DNA of 64,000 nucleotides from Himantopus leucocephalus. Lineage: Eukaryota > Chordata > Aves > Charadriiformes > Recurvirostridae. Of the stretch, positions 23,261 through 34,852 are shown one piece after another (the stretch's first letter is position 1; the number at the start of each line of letters is the position of its first letter). The translations under genes were made by a program, and so were the position numbers. The stretch covers positions 80,521,073-80,585,072 of the forward strand of contig RSEF01000003.1 in the NCBI GenBank assembly GCA_003993805.1, read 5' to 3'. The notes under the pieces are model-generated. The model did not search any database, had not been told where the DNA came from, and saw only the letters and a program-made list of their open reading frames with translations.

Positions 23261-24763
23261 CTGTGAAAAGGTAAATTGGGGTCGAAGGTGGGAAAATATA
23301 ATCCAACTTCTCAGGGCAATCAAATATCATCATATTGTGTACTATGTAGGGTGTGAGCATAAGCACTTCACAGTGGGGATGTTTTTAACCTATATTTGTC
23401 CATCGTGGCACATAGGAGCTACAACTTGCATTGATTTTGTCACTGTGTTTGTGCAGCAGGTGTGAACTAATGGAGGCAGGGTCCCGATTCCCCAGCTCTC
23501 CATGTCAGGAACCAACCTCCCTTCCAGACCAAGTCCTGCTTTTCTCCCCAGTGCAGTGGGAAAAGAAGCAAGGAGAGATGGTGCAGACCTGGGTCTTAGC
23601 ACAGAGCCAAACCACAGCAGGAGGGGAGGCACCAAAACATGGAGACAAGAAGCCTCTCCAGGTCCTACACTTTAAGAAATACATTAGTACCAATAATTGA
23701 TTTAATTATAGAAATTTAATTAACCTCACTTGCCTTTGAAAGCATGATATATTCCTACAAGGCCAAAATTTCCTTTCGGATCTGCTCTATAGTTCTTAAT
23801 TACATCGATCTACTGTACTGACATACGTATTTTCCTTTATACCAGTTGGAAGGTTGCACACCTAAGGAGTCCAGAATACTGAAGCAAACTGCTATCACGT
23901 GGATTTGAAGAGGATTTTGCCCTCAGAGTAAATAAAAAAAAGAAGAAAAAGAAAAAAAGGTTGAGTTTCTGATAGAGTACACCACTTGTATGCTGCATTA
24001 TATAATATGAATAATTTATATTGCTAAAAGTGCTTCCTCTGAAATATGGGTAGAAGCGGGTAATTGCCCATGGATAATACTTTATATATTTTGTAGGAGG
24101 AACATATCTCAACCCAAGAAAATACACTGGCGCTAGGGCACAACTTTCAGATATGAATGACTCAATGAATCATGAATGACTATGATTTTCTTAGGAGCTA
24201 ATGGTTTAACACACACTTAAATACATAACAAATGCATGGAAAACCCTACAAAATTTATATTGTGTAACACAGAGTGGACTGTGAACTATTCTGAGCACTT
24301 TAACTGTTTGGGGTTTCAACAATAAATGAATATACATGTGGAGGCAGCTTTTACCTGGTTGATAGTGGCATCCATCTCCACTAGAAATTTATAAATCTTT
24401 CGGAAACCTTTCTCTATTGCTCTGTCTTAATAGTGACATGCAGTGGCTGCATGGTGCAACAGAGGTTTAAGAGAACAGTATTGCACAAATAAGAACACAT
24501 TTATCACATGACATCATATCTGACCTTGGTATGCCACACAGCAAGTGTCGATAGACATTGTTTTTACTGGTGTTTAAATATATTGTAGAGTTACTGTTCA
24601 TTCACGCATCATGCAGTTGCCCTCAGAGGGGATTTTATCAAAAAAATATCATAACTCTGAGGCTTTTATGGGCTACAATGTAGGGCTGCCTGTACTGCAG
24701 GATCTAGACGGACACAAAACACCACCAAATGGAAAGCAGCAGGTAAGAAATGTTCCAGAAAAT
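23261..24763. other. Unique DNA, no gene seen
   Basis: A-rich simple sequence at about 23931-23960. Open frames at 23390-23700 overlap on both strands and have no recognised domains. Nothing else is supported. Confidence 0.5.
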
Positions 24764-25004
24764 ACAGAGTACTTCTGCATTTTGAAAAATTAGCCTTCAG
24801 ATCAGACAATCACTTTACATTTGGGCAGACCAGTGACGCTAGCCCACTTCCTCCCTTGTGCTAAAGGCTGNACAGAGTACTTCTGCATTTTGAAAAATTA
24901 GCCTTCAGATCAGACGATCACTTTACATTTTGGCAGACCAGTGACGCTAGCCCACTCCTCCCTTGTGCTAAAGGCTCNCACTTCCTCCCTTGTGCTAAAG
25001 GCTC
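24764..25004. other. Double single-N join with nested duplicated flanks
   Basis: Bases 24764-24870 recur as 24872-24977 after an N at 24871, and the last 26 bases recur a third time as 24979-25004 after an N at 24978. The first two copies differ by a few substitutions and a one-base deletion (CACTTCCTCC versus CACTCCTCC). The third copy restores the first version. This is best explained by three overlapping contig ends strung together, so the true sequence is probably one copy. The minus-strand frame at 24910-25098 repeats a peptide because of it. Confidence 0.87.
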
Positions 25005-26999
25005 CCCTCCCGTCAGTCATTCCTCTTTCACACTTCCACCACTCACGCCTGCTGCTATCACCGGAGCTGCCCTTCCGTCGCCTCTGCTTTTGACCCACTC
25101 ATCTTGGCAAACTGGGTGGAATTTCATTTTGCAGAAGCTTCTGTACCTCCTGTGGATTGGTGATTTAGCCCAACGAGCCTACCAGTGTCTGAAAATGAAG
25201 TTGACTGTGCTGGGACCAACCTCTTTAGAACAAGGAATGCATAAGGCAAACCTATTTTCTTTGTGCGTTTTAAGTACCCAAATCTGTCTAAAACATGGAG
25301 CTCGATCAAGCTCTATTACTCCTTATTCTGTCCTGGCGGATATAATTTCTCTCTAGTTACAGTGTTTCTTATTAACTCCACTAATGTCTGGCATATGACC
25401 ACCTGACTGTGTTTCTTCCAACATAAAATGATATTTCAATATTACTGCAAAACTTCATCTGTCTGGAGCAAAACAAGGGAGGACATGAGCTATTATCATC
25501 TACAAAAAAAAATAACTATTGAAAGCCCAAGAAAAATAGTTGTTGATGTGTTGATTATAGTCCTAAGGAATTTGGACTTATAGCAAAAAGACTTAATTAG
25601 GGTATGCAGTCCAGCTAAGTGCACTTTCCAGCAACATGAGACAGGAAAAACGGAAAATTCAAAGCCGTCTTTAGAAATCATCATCAGCTTTACTGAGATT
25701 AGAAGTGTTATTATCTGATAGTCATGTATGCATGCACAGTGACACTATGGGGCATATTTAAGGTGCTCTCTATATGTTTTTCTGTATCTTAATTTCTCGG
25801 CACTGTTTTTAAATGCAAATGTTAATTCCGACATTCCCGTGGCTATAACGAAAATGCACTGCTTACTCTCCTCTACCTTTTATTTCTTCTGCGCACCTCC
25901 AGGCTTAAATTTTCAGGTTAAATTGGGCAAAGGTTGTTTTTGTTTCCTGTGAAGAAAATATATATTCTAGGAGCAGAACTGTCTTGACTGATACGTTATG
26001 CATCCATCAGTTGGGTTACATGGACTATGAGTCAGGGTATAATTCTGCCCTATGTCAGCGTTTTCCTTTCCAAGTGCTTGAGACTGTGCATTGCAGAAAC
26101 ACGCTTCTGGGGAGAATACTTCAGAAAATTGTGCTAACTCCTTGGTTCCTTCCATCACCACAATGTCATATTAGGAGGCACAAAGTGACATCTTGATATA
26201 TTGCTTATAGCCTCATATAAGGTAAAGTCTTATTAGAAAGTAATAAAAGTGACCTCCTGCTTTTTTGTCCATAATCTTGTATTACGTTAAGATGGAAAAT
26301 CAGAGCTGGTTATGTTTGCCATTATTTTGTTGTATTTAAAATAATATTGTGCAACACCAGGGTTGGAGTTTGAAAAATGCTAAGAAATAATACTGTCTGG
26401 AGCAATATATAAAATATTGATGAAAATAGAAAAGACAAACATACTTCCTTATGGTTCATTTTGGGTGTGTCTGGTGAACAAAGCAAATAAAATCCTGGCT
26501 TCATTTACAGTGTGTTTTCAACTTAAGTAGTTGCAACGCTTAAAATGTAGTCAGAAAAAAAAATCTGGAAATATTGTAAAAATCATTTTGGTTTGTAGTG
26601 AAATGTGATATGCAAGTACATTGTGCTCGTGACCTGGATTACACCAATAAGGATAAAGGTATTTTGTTAATAAGTGGGGAAAACACTGTGCCACCTTAAA
26701 TGAGCTTTCTCTGCTAGAGAGAATAAGTTATTTCTTTGAAGGAAGGGTTAGATTTGGAAACCCATCAGGAAATATGACTTACAGTGGAACTTAAATGAAA
26801 TATTTTTGACATATTTAACTTCAGAAATGTCTACTATTCTATCTATATAGGCCAAAAAAATCGTAATATAGATTTAATTTAATGCAATTAAAGTTTAGCT
26901 TGTCCTGTGTTAGGGATGTTACTCTAGGGGGAACAAAACTGGTTGCAATAGTGAAATTATAAAAGTTGTTTTATGTCACATTAGTTAACATATGCAAGC
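25005..26999. other. Unique AT-rich DNA, no gene seen
   Basis: No recognisable gene or repeat. Sequence from about 26500 onward becomes smooth and AT-rich like the candidate conserved block that follows. Short open frames are unremarkable. Confidence 0.5.
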
Positions 27000-28260
27000 T
27001 TATTTAACATGTGGACCACAAATAAGTGTAATTATATTAAAACAAGGATCTGTAGCTCAGAAGCAATAAAAATAGACTAGGTTGTATTATTAATTCTTGT
27101 GTTAAGGGTTTTGAGCCATGTTGATTGGCCTGATTTTTTTGATTTTGTTATGGTACAAAGGGATTGTTTGAAGTAATTTGTCCCCGAGAGAGGCTCACAA
27201 TCCCAAGCGGGTTTCAATTCAGCAAAGCAAATCTAATTTTGTTTGCTTTATGCAAACCAGAAGGGGCTGTGGTTCATTCTGTTTTCACTGGAGGGGAAAG
27301 GCGCACTAATGGGACCTGCTGAAATGCATGCATTGCAAACATCATACCCCTGCATATATTAAATTTAGCTATGTGATGCACTGTGTTCATCATCTCATTG
27401 TGTACACAGATACGCTTTAGAACAAAGCCTTTAATAGTACAGGAACCTTACTACATTATGCCAACACACTATTGTATTTATATTTAATGCTACAACTGGA
27501 ATTTCTTCCCTTGGATAAAGTGTATTGATATGTCGCCTTTTTTCCCGCCTGTTACTTGTTATAGTAGACAGTATACCGAGGACATTACATGCTTAAGCTT
27601 CAAGCCATCTGAAGATTAATTATATGGAGGTCTCATAATGGTTTTTAATTTTCCCTTTTTTACAGCCCAGAGTTAAATAGGAGACATGTTCAGGATCTGA
27701 TTGCCAAAAGAGCAATAATCCCCAATCCATCAGATCGAGGCTGGAAGATAAATGAAGGGGAATAGCACCTGCAAGACAGGTAATGCTCCAGACAATAACC
27801 ACTGCTTTGACAGATTGCTACCCTCTCTTCAGAGTGGCTCCTTTTTAGGCTTAACAAATGCGGCATTTATATTGCCTAAAAAGTACACCAGATCTGAATA
27901 AATGCTGGATATAGGAGCAAATCCCTTTCTCTGAAAGCCGGAGGAAATGCTGCCATTCATTTCACTGGGAGTCAGAGTGGGCCACTAAAAAAATGCTTGA
28001 TGGCAAAGTTGAAGGATAGATAAATTTATTTGCATATAAGTCACATTATTTATTTATTGAATTTTCATAATAGTGCTATGGTTCACGTGGTGTTGCTCAA
28101 CTTTTTCCAGGGTGCTTCTGTTTTGAAAACAATTTCGATATTGCACAGAGACAGACACATCTCAAAACCCTTCAATTTGTCATTAGACATTTGGCTGCTT
28201 GCCTGTTTTACTGATAATATTGCAAAACTACATTAATTTACTGAATGATTTTTGTGAATC
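27000..28260. other. Candidate conserved non-coding block
   Basis: About 1.2 kb free of simple repeats and transposon remnants, with many homeodomain cores (TAATTA, ATTAAT), a POU-type ATGCAAA-like word (about 27249-27256) and the balanced texture seen in deeply conserved vertebrate non-coding elements. It encloses the splice-flanked segment at 27666-27779. Near 27950-27985 a phrase resembling 'cattgacttcaatgggagt' may be an old amniote repeat relic. Conservation is inferred, not measured. Confidence 0.33.
27666..27779 (+). other. Candidate 114-nt exon with stops in every frame
   Basis: It is preceded by a good 3' splice site (TTTTTAATTTTCCCTTTTTTACAG ends at 27665; polypyrimidine tract plus CAG-type AG) and followed by a good donor (GACAG|GTAATG, GT at 27780-27781). 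The segment is 114 nt. The second frame is open for 32 codons, including a stretch reading LIAKRAIIPNPSDRGW, then meets TAG at 27763-27765; the other two frames stop within the first five codons. Used in a coding transcript it would therefore introduce a stop (poison or alternative terminal exon); it could equally be a lncRNA exon or chance splice-like signals in a conserved element. I do not recognise the peptide. Confidence 0.25.
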
Positions 28261-28572
28261 AGTTCACACAGAATTCAGAATGATACTTGTCATGCATCAG
28301 ATGATTAACTATTAAAAGCATGGGTTTACTTGTTATGCTTATTGTGTGGTACAGTTCAAAGTTTGCCTAAGTGTGCAATTTAAATTCAAAGATGGGTTAG
28401 GAATAATGATTCTTCTGCTTTTAAAGTTCCTTCATGAAACACTACAGGAATATTCTTCCCAATTGTGTCCTGTATTGCCACTTACCTTTTTCTTCAGCTG
28501 GTATTATTCCTTAATTTCTCATGAGATTCGGCAACCAAAAATTTTTAATACGGTAACAGAAATGTTTTGTCT
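28261..28572. other. Unique DNA, no gene seen
   Basis: Ordinary AT-rich sequence. The apparent 167-codon frame at 28346-28849 runs through the duplicated join just downstream and is not credible as one frame. Confidence 0.5.
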
Positions 28573-28691
28573 CGGTCCCCAAAACCCTGATCACAGAGGC
28601 AGCTTGGATGGGTGGTCTTGCGCAGGACGTCNCGGTCCCCAAAACCCTGATCACAGAGGCAGCTTGGATGGGTGGTCTTGCACAGGACGTC
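28573..28691. other. Single-N join with 59-bp duplicated flank
   Basis: Bases 28573-28631 and 28633-28691 are the same 59-bp sequence either side of an N at 28632, differing by one substitution (CTTGCGCAGG versus CTTGCACAGG). The apparent duplicated peptide (GPQNPDHRGSLDGWSC twice) is created by this join. It is an assembly artefact rather than a genuine tandem repeat in all likelihood. Confidence 0.86.
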
Positions 28692-29639
28692 TCCTTATGA
28701 GTGACCCCAATTGCAGCACAGGGGGTCAGAGTCCTTCTCCACACCTCTTCTACAGCTCAGGGCGTGTGACTGTGCTCTTGATACAGACAAAATACAACCT
28801 AGTACGTTCTGATCTTGTAAAGTCATTCAGAAATAATGCAAACAGGTAAGATTTTGGTTGTGTGTTATCTTAGAAGGAATATTTGAAAATAATTATCTGC
28901 TCTATCACTGTATGATACCCACACATTCTTTAACATCTAGAAGTCAGCAGGCACAAAGTTTTGATGCATTCTCTTCTGCTACATTTAAGCAAAAATGGAC
29001 ATTTCGATTAAGGATCAGATTCTAGGCAAACTTAACTTTTTAATGGGAGCCTTCCTTCGCTCAAAATGCTAATTGCTTAGGTAACAAAGTAAATGTTCAA
29101 ATTAACCTGAAACTTCTAAAAATCTAAGCAAATAAAAATTAGAAAGGACAGATAGCTGAGGGCTTTTTTGAGACGATAAACCCCTTTGAAATTGCAGGAA
29201 AGACAGTGGTACGATGTTAAGCTTTGTGTGATCTTCACCGAGAGGGACTGGGACAAGGTCTTCCCATGGTGTAAAGGAAGACAGGAGATCTGAGTCAGCA
29301 TAAATCAGTACCTGGACATCAATATCACTCTTCAGAGCTTTACACTTTGACAGAGCTACTTTGAAACTATTTTGATTTACTCCAGCTGAGGATCTGGCAT
29401 GCAAAAAAGGAGGAGTACAATTTAAAAGGTTTAAAAAAGAAGTACTCTGATCAAAGTACTTTTATTAGCTAAGGTTATTGAAGAAAAATTATCTGAAATA
29501 GAGTTTAGAATGAAGAAAGAACGTTTGTCAGAAGAGTTTAAATTGAGATAATTTTACAGAGGGGGACTGGGAAATGCTGAAATTACCATCAATTGCAGTC
29601 ATAAAGTGTTTTCATAGCTAAATATGATTTATTACTTGC
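28692..29639. other. Unique DNA, no gene seen
   Basis: No recognisable gene or repeat. A short imperfect inverted repeat AAGTACT...AGTACTT occurs at about 29439-29461. Confidence 0.5.
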
Positions 29640-29970
29640 TTTTATTTTTATCATTCCTCATTTATACAGCACTAACCACTTTACAAAAATTAATAAAATA
29701 GCCCATGCTTTTAGAACCTTAAAGGCTAACTCAGATGAACATAAAGAGAAATGAAGGGAAGGGATGCAATGTCACTTCAATAATGCAATACATACAGCAA
29801 GAGACAATCCTTGCTCCAAGGGGTCTTCTGTATGAATAGACAAGGCAGATAAAGGAGCTAATATTAATTCGTCAGTTTATGGATGGAGAACTGAGGCACT
29901 GAAAAATCAAGGGATTTACCCAAATTGACAAAGAAACTCTGCCTGAGCTAGACACTGAATCCATTTTCTT
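29640..29970 (-). repeat. MIR-like ancient amniote SINE remnant
   Basis: Ordered phrases match an old repeat known to me from reptile and bird DNA: 'cagcactaaccactttacaaa' then 'gagacaatccttgctccaaggggtctt', 'aatagacaaggcagataaagg', 'tatggatggagaactgaggcactg' and 'gggatttacccaaattgac' followed by 'ctgagctagacactgaatcc'. The later part equals the antisense MIR core (gaggcacagagaggttaagtgacttgccc...). The copy is long for such an element (about 330 bp) and moderately diverged. Subfamily cannot be given. Confidence 0.6.
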
Positions 29971-31397
29971 CATGCTCAACTTCAATACTTTTCCCTCCCA
30001 AAAGGGTAATGTATATTAAAATAACATAAACTTTATACAGTCTGAACTATTCAGCAAGATCATGTGGGGCTAAACCTATTTCAGTTTATTCTTAGCTGAG
30101 GGTCTGGCAGAGTAAGATGCCCCGTTAAATCCCTACGGTGAACTGATCCAAACTATAACAAGTGTTAGAGTCTAATTCTGCAACCGATTACGTAATTTAA
30201 AACATATAGATAGCCTTGTCGACATTATTGGGTCTATGAACAGGCTTACAATTAAATACCTACATATGTCGTATTGATTGGCAACTAGTTGTTAAGAAAT
30301 TATAATTTATTACTAACACAGGTCACATGCAAAATGCAGTCATATCCATAACAAACATTTCTATCCTTTAGAGGGGTTTGAAACACAGAATGAGTAAAAG
30401 CTAAATTTCATAGGTTTATTAATTACACAACAACTCCAAAAGAGTTCAAAGAAAGATTTATTTTAATGGAGTAGTAAGATCTGGTCACCTGCAGCACTTC
30501 AGGAGCGAGACTTAATCAACTTAAGGAGTGGTTGAAAAGAATTAGAAAAACATAATTAATTTGGTTTTGGTAGATTTTTCATGCAATACAAATAACAGTA
30601 AATTGAAAAGTTATTGTAAGAAAAAATGTAAAAGGATTCCAACTTGCCCTATTCAGATAAAAGGATTTCTGTTTTCTGGGTACATCTCAAGATCAAATCC
30701 AATAATTATTTATGATATTTTAAAAAAATCCAAATATATACAAGCTATAGAAATACATAAAGGATCTAATTGTGTAGAAACAACCACTTAAAATTAAAAA
30801 TAAAAATAAAAATAAAACCCCTGTGCATATTAATTGTCCTTTGCTAGATCCTCTTTTAATAAAAAAAATATTTTTTTCTTTTTTTACTAGTTGCTCTGAT
30901 TCTATAGGGAAAAAAAAAGATTTTTATATTGATGCCAAAGCAAAAAACAGGGCTTGTCTGTATTAATATATTTTTATGCCTATTCTTGCTGTTCTCATTG
31001 GGAATTCTGCTGCAGAAAGTCCTTCAGAGTGAAACCTTTAGATTTTCTGCAGAGAAGCTTCAGTGATGCCCTAACTTTACAAATGGAAAAAAAAAACCTC
31101 TAATACAGTGTTGCATAAGGAGTTGGATCAATATTTGGCTTTTTTTCTCAGCCTTTTAATTTAAGAGATTTTGGGTGACATTCAATGAAGTATTGCTTCT
31201 GCAATACCTATATATTGAAAATAATAAAATCATAAAAGTTGGAGATGAGAAGATACTAGCTCAGTGTAAATACATGCTTGCTCCCTGCGTGACAGTTCCT
31301 ATAGAACAGAGCATGAACAATGTCATTTAAATTTAAGACAAAGCTAAAGAAGCTAATTCAAAAAAAATAGTAAATGCACTAGTTGATGCAACTAAAT
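29971..31397. other. AT-rich DNA with simple repeats
   Basis: It contains (AAAAT)n at 30790-30817 and T- and A-runs at about 30860-30920. The open frame at 30561-30791 (76 codons) lies in very AT-rich DNA and has no recognised domain. No gene is visible. Confidence 0.55.
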
Positions 31398-31452
31398 ACA
31401 CATATATAGGTATATGTGTGTGTATATATATATTTGCATATGCATATATATG
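31398..31452. repeat. AT-rich hairpin and TA/TG simple repeat
   Basis: ACACATATA (31398-31406) pairs with TATATGTGT (31411-31419) around a TAGG loop. It is followed by (TG)n, (TA)n and TGCATATGCATATATAT, which is itself palindromic. It is low complexity and likely slippage-prone. Confidence 0.75.
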
Positions 31453-31659
31453 AAGCATGCAATAAAACAGGACTGTAGATGATTGTTTCCTAGGCCTGGC
31501 ACTTGCTCAGCTCAGGAATTGCTGACTTGTGGTCACAAAGTTTGTAGCTTGAATAACAGGAAAGCCTGACACAATGTCATCTCTTAAATTCCTAGACAAA
31601 TTTGATTTTTTGTTTCATTTTCTTGGAGGAAAGATGCTCAAGTGTTGTGTGGAATCTCT

Positions 31660-31735
31660 GCACGTTGTTAGCACTGCCCAAGGGCTGGTGGTGTTTGTAC
31701 TCTATGTGCAATGCACTGTATGGCATTTTATTGTA
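31660..31735. repeat. Unidentified dispersed repeat, copy A
   Basis: ACTGCCCAAGGGCTGGTGGT followed by TGTACTCTATGTGCAATGCACTG resembles, with scattered mismatches, the sequence at about 32718-32785 in the same orientation. The shared core is roughly 55 bp at about 75% identity. Minus-strand translations share a pattern EY...Q.LGS. The family is not recognised; it may be a very old repeat. Confidence 0.4.
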
Positions 31736-32717
31736 GTAATTATTGTAGTTCATTAACTTTACTACAGCTGGATTAAAATAAAACATGGCTTAACAAACTT
31801 TAAACTAATAAAACCTGTATTTTTTATTCAAAATGATAACTCTTTAAGAGCCAGCCACTGCAATCATTTAAAAGGACTGACAAGACGAGCAGAAGTTAGG
31901 GTTAAACTGACCTGCAAGAAAACGCCCTCCTCAAATGGAGGCCACACTGCCTGATGTTCCCCATAGCATGTTGCCTTGTTTACACAAACATTATGTTCCT
32001 GCCTTAATCCTGTCTTCAGCTCTGTACTGTCAGCTCAAAGACTCCAGCCTGCCTTCTGGCGATGACGTGACATACCACTGCACCTCATTCTGCAGGACCT
32101 GTGCAGAGATTTGCACATCCATATAGTTAGAAAGTGACAAACAGGGCAAGGAGTCCAGGCAACCTGATGATGAAGGCAGTCTTGAGCAACCACCAAGTGA
32201 CGTGTAGACAGAGTCAGACCTAAGTGCTGAACTTATGGCAAAGGACCTCATTAGAGTGATGGGGAACCACACCTGCTGCTTTCTTTTCAGACATGTCATT
32301 TAAACACTTTGCTTTTACAGGTTTGAGAAATGGGCTTGGAGGGTGATCAGGGCTAGCAGCGTTTGTGCCAAGTTCCTCACTTGGCGCTTGTCTTCTTAGG
32401 GCTGCCAACCTTCTGCTGATGCTCAACTATACATGAGCAGCCTGGGGTCCCACGGGTTCCTCTAGGCCTAATCACTTCCACTCGTGTAAGTGTCTGGGCC
32501 AACTAAAAACCTACCAGTATCTTCTCTGGAGTCTTTTGTATGGGTGCACAGGAGCAATGGGAAATGGCATTGGGGAATACCCAGAACGAGCACCCAGCAC
32601 CACCCTGGGAAATCCACGGAAAAGGCAGTCAGTCACTTTATATAAATATCACAAACATCAAATAACATCTGGGAGCTCAGACAGACAGACAGAAACGCAA
32701 AAGAAGATGTTCCAGGT
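31736..32717. other. Unique DNA between the two repeat copies
   Basis: Short overlapping open frames on both strands around 31935-32426 have no recognised domains. A CRE-like TGACGTGA lies at about 32063-32070 and a short (CAGA)n at about 32677-32693. No gene is supported. Confidence 0.45.
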
Positions 32718-32790
32718 GTCAGAGATGTACTGCCCAAGTGCTGGCGGTACCTGTACTCTGTGTACAAGGTACTGCGCAGGGTTGCCATGA
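32718..32790. repeat. Unidentified dispersed repeat, copy B
   Basis: TACTGCCCAAGTGCTGGCGG followed by TACCTGTACTCTGTGTACAAGGTACTG matches copy A about 1.06 kb upstream in the same orientation. The GTACTCTGTGTACAAGGTAC stretch is also partly self-complementary. Confidence 0.4.
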
Positions 32791-34069
32791 AAAGTGCAAG
32801 TGCAAAATGAGGATGATCGAGCAATGTCTTCCCGACAGTGGTTCAAACCTATGGATACCTTTACATAATGTTATATTCCTTACCTGGAATATTGTTAAGA
32901 GGTCTACTCACCCATGTTCAGTTCGACTCAAATTGCAGGGTTTATACAATTACCGGTATATTTGGACTAGTGGTAGGAAAATGCTGCTATGATGGCCAGG
33001 GACCCCAGGGTCTGTCCTATTAGAAGGAAATCTACGATCTCAGTAAGTTTAGCAAAACGAAGCCAGGTGACTGGCTATATACGCATCAGGCTGGAAAATA
33101 CCTGGGAGAGTGAAAAGCTATTTACACAGTTTTAAAGCTATTTTGAAAAGACTGACACAAGAACAAATAGGTATAAACTGCCCATGACTAGCTCGAGTCT
33201 GGAGACTGGAGGATTTATAACCCCAGATGAGGTAAACATCAGGAACAGCCATCCGCTGTTATGTGAAGACAAAAACATTATAACTACTTCGAAGCAGCGG
33301 CAGCCTGAAAGATGTCTTGTCTTCCCAGCAGATTCAGGATGGATTTAAGAAGCAGAGAGTTTACTTTGCTGACCTGCAGGTTTGACACTCTGCTGTTATC
33401 TGAATCTTGGAGACGTTGTTGCCGATATCAGCACTGATAGATATTTTTTTAGTGTTTGTGGCCACCAGCAATGAGTGCTATTTAACCTGAAACTTTTAAA
33501 ACAGTCGGCAGAAACTTTTGTGCTGCCCAGAAGGTCTGTAGTGAGCATGTCTCATTAAGGCCGAAAGATTCTCTAAATGTCTTTTCTGCATCGTGCAATC
33601 AAATCTGCATACAAGTTGCCCCTAATATAATTTGTTGCATGCAAATACCAGATCCAGTTCTGCCAGCCTTACTTATGTTAAGTAACCCTCAAATAAATAG
33701 TTTCTAAGAATTCCCAGTGGGACAACTCACATGAGTAAGTGCTGCCACACAGGACGAAAGGCGGCAAAGCTCGGCTTGGAATGAACAAGCACCATGCTTC
33801 TCTTTATTATTTTCAGCCTCCAAAGTGATGCTACCCAAATATCATTGCGTAGCAGATTGCCAAAAGATTTTTCCTCAGATCCGGACCACCCCAACAGAAA
33901 GAAATCTCTCAAACATATGCATATATTGTTGAGCAATAAAACTGCTGGATTTTCACTGTCAATGCGGACAGATGACGGTCCAACTGTGGGACAAAAGTGA
34001 CAAAGGCAGACCAAATAACAAATTTTGAAGTTGATTAACTGTACTTTTCTAAAGCGCTTAGTGCCAACA
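32791..34069. other. Unique DNA, no gene seen
   Basis: Open frames at 33727-34014 (minus, 95 codons) and 33794-34000 (plus) overlap on opposite strands and have no recognised domains. No repeats are recognised. Confidence 0.45.
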
Positions 34070-34530
34070 GAGTTACTTCATCGCATTATATCCTCAAAGC
34101 CAGCTCTGGCACCACCAATGATCGGTGCATTTTGAAAGGCATCATAGCCCTCTAGCAGTGAATTATGGATCACACACCACCTTCCTCGGCAGCTTGTTGA
34201 ACCAGAGTCATTTATTCAGTTGGTATTGAGAGTCTGGGGGCATGACAGTACATCTGACCCCTTTTGGGTAAAATTTGATCTGGCATTTCATTTCACGGGC
34301 TCAGCCACCAGTCTGTCAAATCTTCATTTTGCTGGTGCCCACTAGAACTGCTGACGCTTGTCTCTAACTCCTGGTGCTTTCATCTTTCAGCAGCAATAAA
34401 CATGTCACACTGCTGAGGTGAAACACAATCTGGAATTAAATTTACTGCATATAAAATATGGTGCCCTCTTTATTGGTTCAAATACTTGTCACTCATAATT
34501 TATTTGAAAGTGTATGGCATTCATGAGGCG
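34070..34530. other. Candidate conserved non-coding element
   Basis: A repeat-free block with many TAAT/ATTA, CAATAA and TCATTT-type words, of the texture seen in deeply conserved vertebrate enhancers. The assignment is stylistic inference. No exon-like open frame spans it. Confidence 0.28.
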
Positions 34531-34825
34531 AGAGTGCTGCTGGAAATGGAGGTGGGGGGAGCTGCAGAACTCCGAACCGCAGCGGTTTGCAAGAGCTCTT
34601 CTTCTCCTTTAACACCCATTTCCCCATCCCTTGCCAGTCCTGACTGATATAAACACATCAAAGACGATATCAATGCCTCAGCCAATAAACAGTATGTATC
34701 TCAGTAAAAACAAGCTCGAGTACGTTTGGCTGTGCAGCTGCACGTTAGCTGCAAAGTGGCTCAAGGAAGATAACCAGTACTGCTCTCAGAAGAACAAGTG
34801 TGTAGATGTTTAGACGTCTGCGTCT

Positions 34826-34852
34826 GGGGGAGGGAAGGGTGGGAAGGATGGG
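34826..34852 (+). other. Canonical G-quadruplex motif
   Basis: GGGGGAGGGAAGGGTGGG at 34826-34843 has four G-runs with loops of 1, 2 and 1 base, the most stable class of parallel G-quadruplex, and a fifth run at 34850-34852. No promoter or exon is evident next to it. Confidence 0.8.

Noticed and set aside
28346..28849. 167-codon plus-strand open frame with an internal peptide repeat
   Set aside because: It passes through the N at 28632 and the duplicated contig end; the repeat and part of the length are assembly artefacts.
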